Positions 9,043 through 17,152 of a stretch of DNA of 64,000 nucleotides are shown piece by piece; the stretch's first letter is position 1, and every line of letters begins with the position of its first letter. Origin of the DNA: Vibrio sp. 14G-20 (GTDB lineage Bacteria > Pseudomonadota > Gammaproteobacteria > Enterobacterales > Vibrionaceae); the NCBI RefSeq assembly GCF_026241515.1, contig NZ_JAPHPW010000007.1, forward strand, positions 124,001-188,000. Direction: 5' to 3'. A program made the translations under genes and the position numbers. The notes under the pieces were generated by a model. The model made no database searches, was not told the DNA's origin, and worked only from the letters and a program-made list of their open reading frames with translations.

Positions 9043-9702
9043 TTAATCCCAGTTGAGAATCGACCAATTCGGTTGATCAGCCAGTGATTTCAAACGAGGG
9101 CATGGATTCACCAAGTAAGCAAAGTCCGCGTGTTCGCATAAAGGTAAGTCGTTGATTGAATCGGTATAAAAGTGGATATCTGAGTAGTTGGTTTCTTGAT
9201 TGTCTAACCACTCTTTCAAACGCGTTACTTTGCCTTCACGGTAGCTTGGTACGCCAGAGATCTGAGACGTGAAACGGCCTTGGTTTTCGACCAAATCGAT
9301 ACCGAGTGCGTTCTCGATACCAATCTTGCGACCGACCTCTTCTACTAGGAAAGTGACGCTAGCCGAGATGATCAACATGTCGATGTCATCATTCTCTAGC
9401 TGCTCAATCAAAGGTTTCGACTGCTTGAACTGTTTAGGCAAAATATAATGCTCAACACACTCTTCGACCAATGCTGTGACTTGCTCTGTTGGCATATCGG
9501 CTAAAGGTTGCATGGAAAACGTGAGGTAATCTTCCATGTTCAGTTTGCCTTCCGAATACAGACCCATTAAGCGCTTATCTTCTTCAATAAAGTTGGGCGC
9601 TGTGGCAATGCCCTTTTCAACCAAGAACTCATTCCAAAGCATCGCTGCGTCAGCATTGATCAGCGTTTCATCCATATCAAATACATACAAAGGTTTGAAC
9701 AT
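9043..9702 (-). CDS. HAD-superfamily (subfamily IB-like) phosphatase
   Basis: A 219-residue HAD hydrolase, probably a phosphomonoesterase. Motif I is DMDETL (Asp nucleophile at residue 9), motif II is in MLIISAS near residue 115, and motif IV is FYTDSINDLPL with the Mg-binding acidic pair. A helical cap lies between residues 15 and 90, as in subclass I. It is the last gene of the phosphonate-type ABC operon, starting one base after the ATPase stop, so it probably acts on a phosphorylated product of the imported substrate. The substrate is unknown. Confidence 0.82.
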   Translation of the reverse strand: MFKPLYVFDMDETLINADAAMLWNEFLVEKGIATAPNFIEEDKRLMGLYSEGKLNMEDYLTFSMQPLADMPTEQVTALVEECVEHYILPKQFKQSKPLIEQLENDDIDMLIISASVTFLVEEVGRKIGIENALGIDLVENQGRFTSQISGVPSYREGKVTRLKEWLDNQETNYSDIHFYTDSINDLPLCEHADFAYLVNPCPRLKSLADQPNWSILNWD

Positions 9703-9703
9703 C

Positions 9704-10723
9704 TTAGGCTCTCACAGGTTGAATTTCGTTAAGGTTAAACAGGAGTTCAAGTTGGCTGCCGTTTGCCAACAGTCGTTCAGAGGAGCGGTTAAGTAGGTCG
9801 ACCGTTAATTCACACTCATCAACGTCCACTTGATATCGAATCACGTTACCCAAGAGCTGGTGGTTGCGAACGGTACCGGCTTTTGGCGCAGAGATATGTT
9901 CGCCATATTGTCGACCCTGCTCTTTAACGTAGATAGATTCAGGTCGAATCGCCACCTTCCATTCGGTTTCAATATTGAACAACTGCTTAGCCTTGTTCGC
10001 TTGGACCAAGTTGTAGTGTCCCATGAACCCCGCCACGAATTCATTGGCAGGTTGAGTGTAGATCTCTTCGGGTGTGCCGGCTTGCACGATCTCGCCTTTG
10101 TTCATCAAGAAGATACGGTCAGACATGATCATCGCTTCTTCTTGATCGTGAGTCACGAAGATCGTGGTCAGGTCCATCTCTTTTTGGATGTCTCGAATCT
10201 GTTGGCGCAGATGTTTACGGATCTTCGCATCCAGCGCTGAAAGCGGCTCATCCAACAACAAGATACGTGGTTTAACTACCAAGGCTCTTGCCAAAGCGAC
10301 ACGCTGACGCTGACCGCCTGATAGCTGATGCGGGTAAAACTTCTCTTTGCCCGTTAAGTCCACCAGCCCAATCACTTTCGCGACTTCGCGTTTAATTTCA
10401 TCGGCAGCAAGCTTTTTCATCTTGAGACCAAACGCAATGTTGCCTTCAACCGTCATGTTCGGGAACAGCGCATAAGATTGAAACACCATGCCGATGCCAC
10501 GCTGTTGCGGCACTTGGTGAGTAATCTCTTCGCCATTCACCCAGATTTCGCCACCATCAACAGGATTCAAGCCTGCCAAGCTACGCAGTAGAGTTGATTT
10601 ACCGCAGCCACTCGGCCCAAGCAGAGTAATGAATTCACCCTTCTCGATGGAAAATTCAATGTCTTCAAACACCGTGTTGTCACCAAAACGCTTGGTGAGG
10701 CTTTTCGCATTTACATAGCTCAT
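9704..10723 (-). CDS. ABC transporter ATPase, phosphonate/spermidine type
   Basis: ATP-binding subunit of an importer, 339 residues from the ATG at 10723 (MSYVNAKSL...). That ATG overlaps the permease stop (TAATG), so I prefer it to an upstream in-frame start. Walker A is GPSGCGKST, the signature LSGGQRQRVALARAL, Walker B ILLLDEPLSALD and the H-loop FVTHDQEEA. A TOBE-like C-terminal domain follows (about 245-339). The best family match I can name is the PotA/FbpC/PhnT group; with this binding protein, GntR regulator and hydrolases it fits a 2-aminoethylphosphonate-type system, but the substrate is inferred. Confidence 0.85.
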   Translation of the reverse strand: MSYVNAKSLTKRFGDNTVFEDIEFSIEKGEFITLLGPSGCGKSTLLRSLAGLNPVDGGEIWVNGEEITHQVPQQRGIGMVFQSYALFPNMTVEGNIAFGLKMKKLAADEIKREVAKVIGLVDLTGKEKFYPHQLSGGQRQRVALARALVVKPRILLLDEPLSALDAKIRKHLRQQIRDIQKEMDLTTIFVTHDQEEAMIMSDRIFLMNKGEIVQAGTPEEIYTQPANEFVAGFMGHYNLVQANKAKQLFNIETEWKVAIRPESIYVKEQGRQYGEHISAPKAGTVRNHQLLGNVIRYQVDVDECELTVDLLNRSSERLLANGSQLELLFNLNEIQPVRA

Positions 10724-11508
10724 TATTTTGTTCCTTGGCTGAAACGACTTGCCAACCAAGTCAGTAAGAAAATAAACAGGAAGTACGTCATCACAAGGGC
10801 TGACGTGAAGTGACCACTGGTTTGACGCATGTTGTATAGGTAGATTTGCAGTGTCTCGTAGCGTGTACCGACCAAGATGTTGGCGAACACAAACTCACCC
10901 AGTAGGAACGAGAACGACAAGAACAGCGACGCCATTAAGCCTTTCTTAAGGTTTGGCAGAATAATCAATAGAAATGCCTTAGTGGTGCTTGCACCGAGCA
11001 GGTGAGCAGCGTCCATCAAGTCGTGTAAGTTAATCGCTTCAAAACTGTTGGCAATCGCGCGATACATAAATGGCAACGCGATAGTGAAGTAGGTGCCAAT
11101 CAAAATCCACGGCGTGCCTATCAGTGAGATCTCACTGTCTGCATACAATTGAAGTAAACCCACCGATGACACCACAGGAGGCACAGCGAACGGCAATAAG
11201 ATCAGGATATTCATCACCTTGTCGAGTTTCGGGAAATAGTAAAACACCACGAAAATCGCAGGCAGAACCAACACCACACTCAATGACAGTGCCGCCACGC
11301 AGATAAACAGTGAACGACCAAAGGCTTGCAAGAAGCGAAGATCCGTCAGCAGGTTGATATACCAATCTAACGTGAAGCCATCCGGCAGGATCGTTGCGCC
11401 CCATCGAGAAGAGATCGAGTAGATAAAGGTCGCTAAGATCGGGATCATCATGATGCCGACAATCGAATAGACAACCGTTTTATGAAAGCGAGTATTTACG
11501 GTGTTCAT
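10723..11508 (-). CDS. ABC transporter permease (second)
   Basis: Inner-membrane permease of 261 residues with about six membrane segments and the EAA-type cytoplasmic loop (MDAAHLLGASTTKAF near residue 170). The ATG at 11508 (MNTVNTRFH...) overlaps the preceding permease stop as TAATG, and its own stop overlaps the ATPase start in the same way, so the three genes are tightly coupled. Belongs to the PotC/PhnV-like group of binding-protein-dependent permeases. Confidence 0.87.
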   Translation of the reverse strand: MNTVNTRFHKTVVYSIVGIMMIPILATFIYSISSRWGATILPDGFTLDWYINLLTDLRFLQAFGRSLFICVAALSLSVVLVLPAIFVVFYYFPKLDKVMNILILLPFAVPPVVSSVGLLQLYADSEISLIGTPWILIGTYFTIALPFMYRAIANSFEAINLHDLMDAAHLLGASTTKAFLLIILPNLKKGLMASLFLSFSFLLGEFVFANILVGTRYETLQIYLYNMRQTSGHFTSALVMTYFLFIFLLTWLASRFSQGTK

Positions 11509-12401
11509 TACTTTCTCTTCCCTACGTAGCTTTTGCTGATCAGCCATTGGTTAATCACGGTGATGAAGGCCAGCATCGCCATCAGAATTACGGAAATTGC
11601 GGCAGCTAGGTTGGGTTCTAGGAACAAGTCGCCCGATACTAAGCTCGCGATTCGAATCGTAATCACGTTGTAGTTGCCCGAGGTCAACGCATACACGCTC
11701 GCATACGCACCAATCGCATTGGCAATCAAGATGATAAAGGTGCCAAACAAGGCAGGAGATAGCACAGGCAGCGCAATTTTAGTCCAGTATTGCCAAGTTT
11801 TCGCACCAAGCAGTGCTGAGGCAGCTTGCCAGTCGTCACTCAGAGCATCAAACGCTGGATAGAGTAACAACACCGCCAATGGGATCTGGAAGTAGATATA
11901 AATCGCCAGCAAGCCCCACTTGCCATACAGGTCGAAATCACCCAATAGCCCGTACTGCTTAAGCAGCAAGGTGATAGCACCGTTGGTGCCAAGGATGATG
12001 ATGAAGGCGAACGACAGAGGCACGCCTGAGAAGTTACTGCTCATGTTGGTAAACGCAATCACCGCATCGCGGATTTTAGAATCAACGCGGCGCAGTGAAG
12101 AAACGAGCAGAGTCGCAATCGCCAAGCCAACAATGCTCGACCAAATCGACAACCATAAACTGTTGCCAAAAGCCTGCATCATAAAGGCAGAGTCGAACAC
12201 TTCAGCGTAATTTTCGAGAGAGAGTTCGTCGTCATAGAAAAAGCTGTTGATCAGCACCCAAACCATAGGTGCCAGTTGGAACAGATAGAAAAATAGGGCG
12301 AAAGGCGCAAGCCACAAAGCGGGCTTGAAGCGTTTGAACCAAGATTTGGTTTTGGGTTGAAGCGCAGAGCCATCGCTCTGCGTGATTACAGAACTGCTCA
12401 T
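11508..12401 (-). CDS. ABC transporter permease (first)
   Basis: Inner-membrane permease of 297 residues, PotB/PhnU-like, with a cytoplasmic N-terminus (about 25 residues), six predicted membrane helices and the EAA loop (WQAASALLGAKTWQYW near residue 200). Its ATG overlaps the stop of the upstream phosphatase-family gene by 4 bases (ATGA). It pairs with the permease encoded next to make a heterodimeric channel. Confidence 0.87.
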   Translation of the reverse strand: MSSSVITQSDGSALQPKTKSWFKRFKPALWLAPFALFFYLFQLAPMVWVLINSFFYDDELSLENYAEVFDSAFMMQAFGNSLWLSIWSSIVGLAIATLLVSSLRRVDSKIRDAVIAFTNMSSNFSGVPLSFAFIIILGTNGAITLLLKQYGLLGDFDLYGKWGLLAIYIYFQIPLAVLLLYPAFDALSDDWQAASALLGAKTWQYWTKIALPVLSPALFGTFIILIANAIGAYASVYALTSGNYNVITIRIASLVSGDLFLEPNLAAAISVILMAMLAFITVINQWLISKSYVGKRK

Positions 12402-13339
12402 AGGGCCAACAATTCCTGAGTGTAAGACTTATCGTGTTCAAGGTTGAGTAGCTGACACACGCTGCCGCAGATGTCGGTCTGTTTCACTGAACATTCTTGG
12501 TGTGTGAACTTATCGCCAATCACAAAGAATGGCACTTCACGCTCTTCGGGCAGAATGCCACCGTGAGACAAGTCATTGTTCATGCCGTGGTCACTGGTGA
12601 TGATCACTTGATAACCATCATCTACCCATTTCTCAAGGTAATTCGACAGGTAGATATCCGCGCCACGTGCACTGTTGCGGTATTGGCGAGAATCCAGCCC
12701 GTGCTTGTGCCCTATGTCGTCAATGTTCATTGGGTGAATCAGTAAGAAATCAGGTTGATGAGTGACGCGCAGGTGCTCTGCATCCAAGAACAAGGCTTCA
12801 TCTGGGTAGTGATCCCAGTGATAGAAACAGCCATGTTGAATGTTCATGGTCTCATCGTTTGTAAAGCGGTCACGCACAGCATCAAATGGCGCTCGGTTAT
12901 ACAGCTCACTCACCCAATGATAGGCCGCTGCAGCCGTCACTTTACCTTGCGATTTAGCCAAGCTAAAGATCGACTCATGATTCGATAAACGCACGATTTG
13001 GTTGTTAACGATGCCGCTCTCGACAGGGCGGACTCCCGTTAAAATGCACTCATACAGTGGGCGTGACATGGACGGCAGCTCACACTGCACCGGATAAAGC
13101 GTGGCACGCAACTTGTTTTTTTGCGTGCTTTGCGAAGTGCTCTGTTTACTGTACGAATCGCCCTGTTTTTCATGCAAATCGCCCTGTTTTTCATGCAAAT
13201 CGCCCAGCTTTTCATGTATATCGCCCTGTTTTGTCTGCAAATCGCTTAGTTCTAGAAGACCGTTCAGGTAGCCCATGCAATCACGGGCTACCTGATAGTT
13301 CAGTCCATCTAGAACAACAAGGATAACCTTATTGCTCAT
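12398..13339 (-). CDS. alkaline-phosphatase-superfamily hydrolase with in-frame repeat
   Basis: A 313-residue metal-dependent phosphoesterase/phosphonate hydrolase of the nucleotide pyrophosphatase/phosphonoacetate hydrolase kind. Metal ligands appear in VVLDGLN (residue 10), NIDDIGHKHG (near 205) and SDHGMNNDLSHGG (near 255). The nucleophile is probably the Ser in PSMSRP (near 95), where relatives have Thr or Ser. No signal peptide is seen, so it is cytoplasmic. Residues about 34-61 are a tandem repeat of KQGDLHE, inserted between the first metal motif and the rest of the domain. Encoded between the binding protein and the permeases, so likely acts on the imported substrate; the substrate is unproven. 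Confidence 0.82.
   Translation of the reverse strand: MSNKVILVVLDGLNYQVARDCMGYLNGLLELSDLQTKQGDIHEKLGDLHEKQGDLHEKQGDSYSKQSTSQSTQKNKLRATLYPVQCELPSMSRPLYECILTGVRPVESGIVNNQIVRLSNHESIFSLAKSQGKVTAAAAYHWVSELYNRAPFDAVRDRFTNDETMNIQHGCFYHWDHYPDEALFLDAEHLRVTHQPDFLLIHPMNIDDIGHKHGLDSRQYRNSARGADIYLSNYLEKWVDDGYQVIITSDHGMNNDLSHGGILPEEREVPFFVIGDKFTHQECSVKQTDICGSVCQLLNLEHDKSYTQELLAL
13157..13240 (-). repeat. four 21-bp tandem repeats inside the hydrolase gene
   Basis: Four head-to-tail 21-base units. The first two (13157-13177, 13178-13198) are identical; the third and fourth have three and two or three changes. A broken unit follows at each side. Each unit encodes one heptad of the KQGDLHE type, so copy-number change keeps the frame. 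Confidence 0.92.
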
Positions 13340-13372
13340 GGTCTATTCTCTATTGCTTGTTTTGAATACGGA

Positions 13373-14476
13373 TTACTGTTGGTGAATCAATACACTTTCT
13401 TGCCATTGACGTGGCAGGCGACGTGCTGATTTTTCCCATGCTGAGAAGTCAGTCACTGGGTGAACGTTGCTGTATTCATCGTTTGAGATCAGCTTGTCTT
13501 GTACTGATTTAGGCAGCGTAATGTTGCTACGGATTGGACGTGCGTAGCCTTCTGCTAGGTTGATTTGGCCTTGGTCGCTAAAGATATATTCACGAGCCAA
13601 CTTCGCCGCATTCGGGTTTTGCGCGTATTTGTTGATGATGGTGGTGTAACCAGAGATCACCGAACCATCTTGTGGAATACTCACCGTGAAACGCTCACGG
13701 TCAATCGTGTCGCGGTAGTTCAGTGCATTGAAGTCCCACATGATTGCCACTTCCACTTCACCTTTTTCAAGGTTCGCGATGCTTGGGTCTGTGTAAGACA
13801 GACGGCCTTGCTTCGCTAGCTCGCCAAAGAATTTAATCGCCGGCTTTAGATTTGACTCGTCACCACCGTTAGCAAACGCAGCCGCTAGAATCGCGTTGTT
13901 TGCTTGCGCTGCTACACCGACATCGCCGACTGTTACTTTGTAGTCACCTTCTAGTAGGTCGCTCCAAGTTTTCGGCGCATCTTCAACAAGGTTGTTGTTG
14001 GAAATGAAAGAGATAGTGCCGGTGTAAGCCAGAGCCCAGTGACCATCTTTGTCTTTCGCCCAGTCCGGAATGTCATTCCAAGTGGTTGGTTTGTATGGCT
14101 GAGTGACGTTTTTCTTCACTGCCACACGTGCAAATGCAAAACCCACATCACCAATATCAGCGGTTGCGTTTTTCTTCTCTGCTTCAAATTTCGAGATCTC
14201 TTGCGCTGAGCTCATGTCAGTATCCTGATGCTTCAAACCGTAGTTTGCTTTCAGGTCTGCCCATGTGCCTTTCCAGTTTGCCCAACTGTCTGGCATACCC
14301 ACACTGTAAACCGCACCTTCTTTTTGAGCGGCTTTTACCAGTGACTCAAGATCAGCATCCTTTGCCATCGCTGGCATTGAAAGTGTTGCCGTTATTAGCG
14401 TCGCACCTATTAGCTTTGTAGGTGAACCCATCAGTTTTCTTGGCGATACAGTTGAACGGCTAAGCAAAGTTTTCAT
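13373..14476 (-). CDS. periplasmic solute-binding protein, phosphonate-type ABC importer
   Basis: First gene of the operon. The 367-residue protein has a long signal sequence ending near AMA-KDAD (about residue 38) and an extracellular solute-binding family 1 fold related to iron(III)/putrescine/2-aminoethylphosphonate binding proteins (GDVGFAFARVAV, YTGTISFISNN, EVAIMWDFNALNY). The gene stops 33 bases before the hydrolase gene. The promoter region upstream holds a TGGACTAGATCA operator at 14491 and a set of TGACAGTWA repeats. The ligand is inferred from context only. Confidence 0.85.
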   Translation of the reverse strand: MKTLLSRSTVSPRKLMGSPTKLIGATLITATLSMPAMAKDADLESLVKAAQKEGAVYSVGMPDSWANWKGTWADLKANYGLKHQDTDMSSAQEISKFEAEKKNATADIGDVGFAFARVAVKKNVTQPYKPTTWNDIPDWAKDKDGHWALAYTGTISFISNNNLVEDAPKTWSDLLEGDYKVTVGDVGVAAQANNAILAAAFANGGDESNLKPAIKFFGELAKQGRLSYTDPSIANLEKGEVEVAIMWDFNALNYRDTIDRERFTVSIPQDGSVISGYTTIINKYAQNPNAAKLAREYIFSDQGQINLAEGYARPIRSNITLPKSVQDKLISNDEYSNVHPVTDFSAWEKSARRLPRQWQESVLIHQQ

Positions 14477-14490
14477 TGTCTCTATCCCTC

Positions 14491-14502
14491 TGGACTAGAT
14501 CA
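14491..14502. promoter_or_regulatory. GntR operator copy 1
   Basis: TGGACTAGATCA, an imperfect palindrome around CTAG, 15 bases upstream of the binding-protein ATG. The same 12 bases recur at the regulator start. The TG..CTAG..CA layout is that of HutC/PhnF-type GntR operators. Confidence 0.75.
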
Positions 14503-14556
14503 GTAAGTTCGTTTTGTATGCTATCGCCGGAGTGTGACGCTTTCGCGCAAGTTATT

Positions 14557-14626
14557 TGACAGTTAGGATGCATTTTTGTGGCAGTTATATGTCACTCATA
14601 TGACAGTAAGCCATTGTTTACTGTCA
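14557..14626. promoter_or_regulatory. phased TGACAGTWA repeats in the divergent promoter
   Basis: Three direct copies, TGACAGTTA (14557), TGGCAGTTA (14579) and TGACAGTAA (14601), are spaced exactly 22 bases apart. An inverted copy TTACTGTCA at 14618-14626 makes a 9-bp-arm palindrome with the third. The phasing puts all three on one face of the helix, as for a cooperatively binding activator. Confidence 0.7.
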
Positions 14627-14672
14627 CATTTCTGTTAACTCCATGGTTTACCTTATTGAGCACACGAACTTA

Positions 14673-14684
14673 TGGACTAGATCA
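14673..14684. promoter_or_regulatory. GntR operator copy 2
   Basis: Second TGGACTAGATCA, ending 3 bases before the ATG at 14688 of the GntR gene. Its place over the start region points to autoregulation. Confidence 0.72.
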
Positions 14685-14687
14685 GCA

Positions 14688-15416
14688 ATGAGAACATTGG
14701 CAACAGCGCAATCAGGGACACAGCTAGGCAGAATTAAGGCAAGTATTAGAGAACAACTTCAATCAGGTATCTTCACCGAGGGGCAAAAGTTGCCATCAGA
14801 AAGAAACCTCAGCGAGCTGTTTTCCACCACACGAATCACGCTCAAAGATGCGTTGGTGTCTCTGGAAACCGAAGGTTTGATATACCGAGAAGAGCGCCGT
14901 GGCTGGTATGTGTCACCCGAACGAATTCGCTATAACCCATTGTCGCGTTCTCACTTTCATCAAATGATTCGCGAGCAACATCGTATTGCAGAAACTCAAT
15001 TACTAGGTACTCGCACAGAAATGGCGGCAGGCGATTACGCCAAGGCATTAGAAATAGGCCAGATAACCCCGATACACGTGATTGAGCGATTACGATTTAT
15101 TGATGGCAGAGCGGTGCTGTTCGTTGAAAACGTCTTAAAAGCACCTCTATTTGAGAAGGTGTTGTCGGAAAACCTCACCATGTCGCTGACAGGCATCTAT
15201 CGAGAAAAATACGGCTACGAAACTAAACGATCGCGCTTCGATGTGATTCCCACTTCTGCCCCTGCGCATGTCGCTAAGGCGCTCAATTTAGCTGAAGGGC
15301 AACCTGTTCTTAAGATCTGTCGAGTGAACTACAAACAAGATGGTGAGCTAATGGACTGCGAATTGGAATACTGGCGACCAGACTCAGTAGTGATCCATAT
15401 TGATAGTATTGGGTAA
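14688..15416 (+). CDS. GntR-family regulator with UTRA domain (PhnR/PhnF-like)
   Basis: Transcription regulator divergent from the phosphonate-type operon. The winged helix-turn-helix (about residues 12-78) includes EGQKLPSERNLSELF and TRITLKDALVSLETEGL; the UTRA ligand-binding domain (about 95-240) follows. I use the ATG at 14688 (MRTLATAQ...), giving 242 residues. An in-frame ATG at 14643 is possible but would put the operator inside the coding sequence; neither has a good ribosome site. It most likely represses the operon and itself through the two TGGACTAGATCA sites until the substrate is present. Confidence 0.85.
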   Translation: MRTLATAQSGTQLGRIKASIREQLQSGIFTEGQKLPSERNLSELFSTTRITLKDALVSLETEGLIYREERRGWYVSPERIRYNPLSRSHFHQMIREQHRIAETQLLGTRTEMAAGDYAKALEIGQITPIHVIERLRFIDGRAVLFVENVLKAPLFEKVLSENLTMSLTGIYREKYGYETKRSRFDVIPTSAPAHVAKALNLAEGQPVLKICRVNYKQDGELMDCELEYWRPDSVVIHIDSIG

Positions 15417-15453
15417 TGCAGTGCCTACTTAAGAGAAGAATCCCACACATACA

Positions 15454-15482
15454 AAAACTCCGACTGATTAGGTCGGAGTTTT
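15454..15482. terminator. bidirectional terminator
   Basis: Eleven-base arms AAAACTCCGAC/GTCGGAGTTTT, 7-base loop, between the convergent GntR and ABC ATPase genes. Confidence 0.88.
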
Positions 15483-15524
15483 GGATTTAACGATCAAACA
15501 TTAAGGTGATGTGAATCATCTAGT

Positions 15525-16379
15525 TCATGAATCAAGTTTAAGGAACTGCCTAACCCTTGGTGAATCTGGGTTAGTGAAGAACTTCTCTGGGTTAGATTTC
15601 TCAATCAATATCCCCTTCTCAAGAAATACCACTTGATCCGACACCTGACGCGCGAACTCCATCTCATGAGTAACCACCACCATGGTGTAGCCCTCTTGCG
15701 ATAGCTTCTTCATCACTAGGAGTACCTCTTCGACCAATTCAGGGTCGAGCGCCGAGGTTGGCTCATCAAACAACAATACATCTGGCTCCATCGCGAGTGC
15801 TCTGGCAATCGCGACACGTTGCTTTTGTCCGCCCGATAACATACTTGGGTAACTCTCTAGCTTGTGGGACATGCCCACCTTATCGAGTTGCTTACGAGCC
15901 ATCTCTTCAGCGTCAGGCTTCGCTATTTTCTTCACGTGTACCAGCGCTTCCATGACGTTTTGTAAAACGGTGAGATGCGGCCATAAGTTGAAGCTTTGAA
16001 AGACCATCCCAAGGCGCTCTCGAAGTTTCGCCAACTCTTTGTATTTGAGCGGCTTCCCCGTTTCAGAGTTGATACCAATTCGCTCATCACCCATGAAGAT
16101 CGTGCCGCGTTCTGGTTGTTCTAACCAGTTCATGCAGCGCAATAACGTCGATTTGCCCGACCCTGACGAACCGAGAATGCTGACCACATCGCCTTTGTTG
16201 ATGGTGAGGTTAATGTCTCGTAATACTTCGATTCCATCAAACTGTTTCGACAAGTTTTCAATGTTGATGATCGTCTCACGCTCTTCCAACAGTGGCTCAC
16301 ACTCAATCACTTCCAAACTCACTCCCAAAGAGGGGTTAATCGGTGCTTCTGTTTCAATAATCTCTGATTGTTTAAGCAT
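15525..16379 (-). CDS. polar amino acid-type ABC transporter ATPase
   Basis: ATP-binding subunit of a GlnQ/HisP-type importer, 284 residues from the ATG at 16379 (MLKQSEII...). That ATG overlaps the permease stop by 8 bases (ATGCTTAA) and has AGAGGG 7 bases ahead. Walker A is LGSSGSGKST, the signature LSGGQKQRVAIARAL, Walker B VLLFDEPTSALD. About 45 residues precede the ABC domain, longer than usual for GlnQ. It belongs with the two permeases and binding protein upstream; together with the neighbouring aminotransferase, reductase and exporter I infer taurine as the substrate. Confidence 0.88.
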   Translation of the reverse strand: MLKQSEIIETEAPINPSLGVSLEVIECEPLLEERETIINIENLSKQFDGIEVLRDINLTINKGDVVSILGSSGSGKSTLLRCMNWLEQPERGTIFMGDERIGINSETGKPLKYKELAKLRERLGMVFQSFNLWPHLTVLQNVMEALVHVKKIAKPDAEEMARKQLDKVGMSHKLESYPSMLSGGQKQRVAIARALAMEPDVLLFDEPTSALDPELVEEVLLVMKKLSQEGYTMVVVTHEMEFARQVSDQVVFLEKGILIEKSNPEKFFTNPDSPRVRQFLKLDS

Positions 16380-17037
16380 GGCTAAGCCCTCTAAGTTCAA
16401 CTTTGGTTTGGATTCGTTTGGTGATGGTTTCAAGTGCAATACTCACAGCCCAGTAGAGCGCGATAGCAATGATGAAGGCATTCAATGGGATGAAGTAGGT
16501 CGATTGAATACTGTTGGCTGCTGCGGTAATTTCTGCGACGGTAATGATGCTAAGAAACGCGGTGTCCTTTAAGCAGATGATAAGTTGGTTAGTGATCAGA
16601 GGAACCGACTTAAATAACACGTTGGGTGTGATGACTCGGGTAAAAGTTTTCAGCTTAGAGAAGCCATAAGCGTGCGCCGCTTCGATGTAGCCAGGCTCTA
16701 ACCCTTTACGCACACCGCGGAAAATCTCACAGAAATACGTACCATGATAAAGGCTGAGCGCGATGATTCCCGCTGTCACTGCATCTAGTCGAATGCCAAT
16801 CTGAGGCAAACCGTAATAGAGGAGGTAGGCTAAGATCAGAAACGGTAAGGTACGCATCATGCCTATCAAGCTGTTGATGGTGTACTTAACACCGAGTCTC
16901 GAGTTTTCGAGACAATACAACAAACCAATACCTATGACGAAACTCAAGATTGAAGACGAAACAAAAAGATAAAACGTGGTCACAAAACCAGAAGCAAACA
17001 GCTCTTTTTGTTGCCAGATAATATTCCATTCTTCCAT
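16372..17037 (-). CDS. polar amino acid-type ABC permease (second)
   Basis: Inner-membrane permease of 221 residues with about five helices and the HisM-type EAA loop (YIEAAHAYGFSKLKTF near residue 135). Start supported by AAGGAG 7 bases before ATG 17037. Overlaps the ATPase start by 8 bases. It forms the channel with the permease upstream. Confidence 0.87.
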   Translation of the reverse strand: MEEWNIIWQQKELFASGFVTTFYLFVSSSILSFVIGIGLLYCLENSRLGVKYTINSLIGMMRTLPFLILAYLLYYGLPQIGIRLDAVTAGIIALSLYHGTYFCEIFRGVRKGLEPGYIEAAHAYGFSKLKTFTRVITPNVLFKSVPLITNQLIICLKDTAFLSIITVAEITAAANSIQSTYFIPLNAFIIAIALYWAVSIALETITKRIQTKVELRGLSHA

Positions 17038-17152
17038 ATTTACTCCTTAAATTTACCCACTCAATGACGCTTCATAAGCAGGTAAATGGTGTTGCTGACC
17101 AAGTAGTTATGACGGCCAAACTGTTGCTGCTGCTGTTAACAGATGTATGCAC

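Noticed and set aside
10117..10131. ATGATCAT inside the ABC ATPase gene, and similar matches at 25941 and near 44198
   Set aside because: Single 8-12 base matches without the AAGC or TTCCGG extensions; expected by chance in 64 kb and not grouped.
9830..10240. 136-codon plus-strand frame opposite the ABC ATPase
   Set aside because: It is a shadow of the conserved ATPase, with no start signal and no sensible product.
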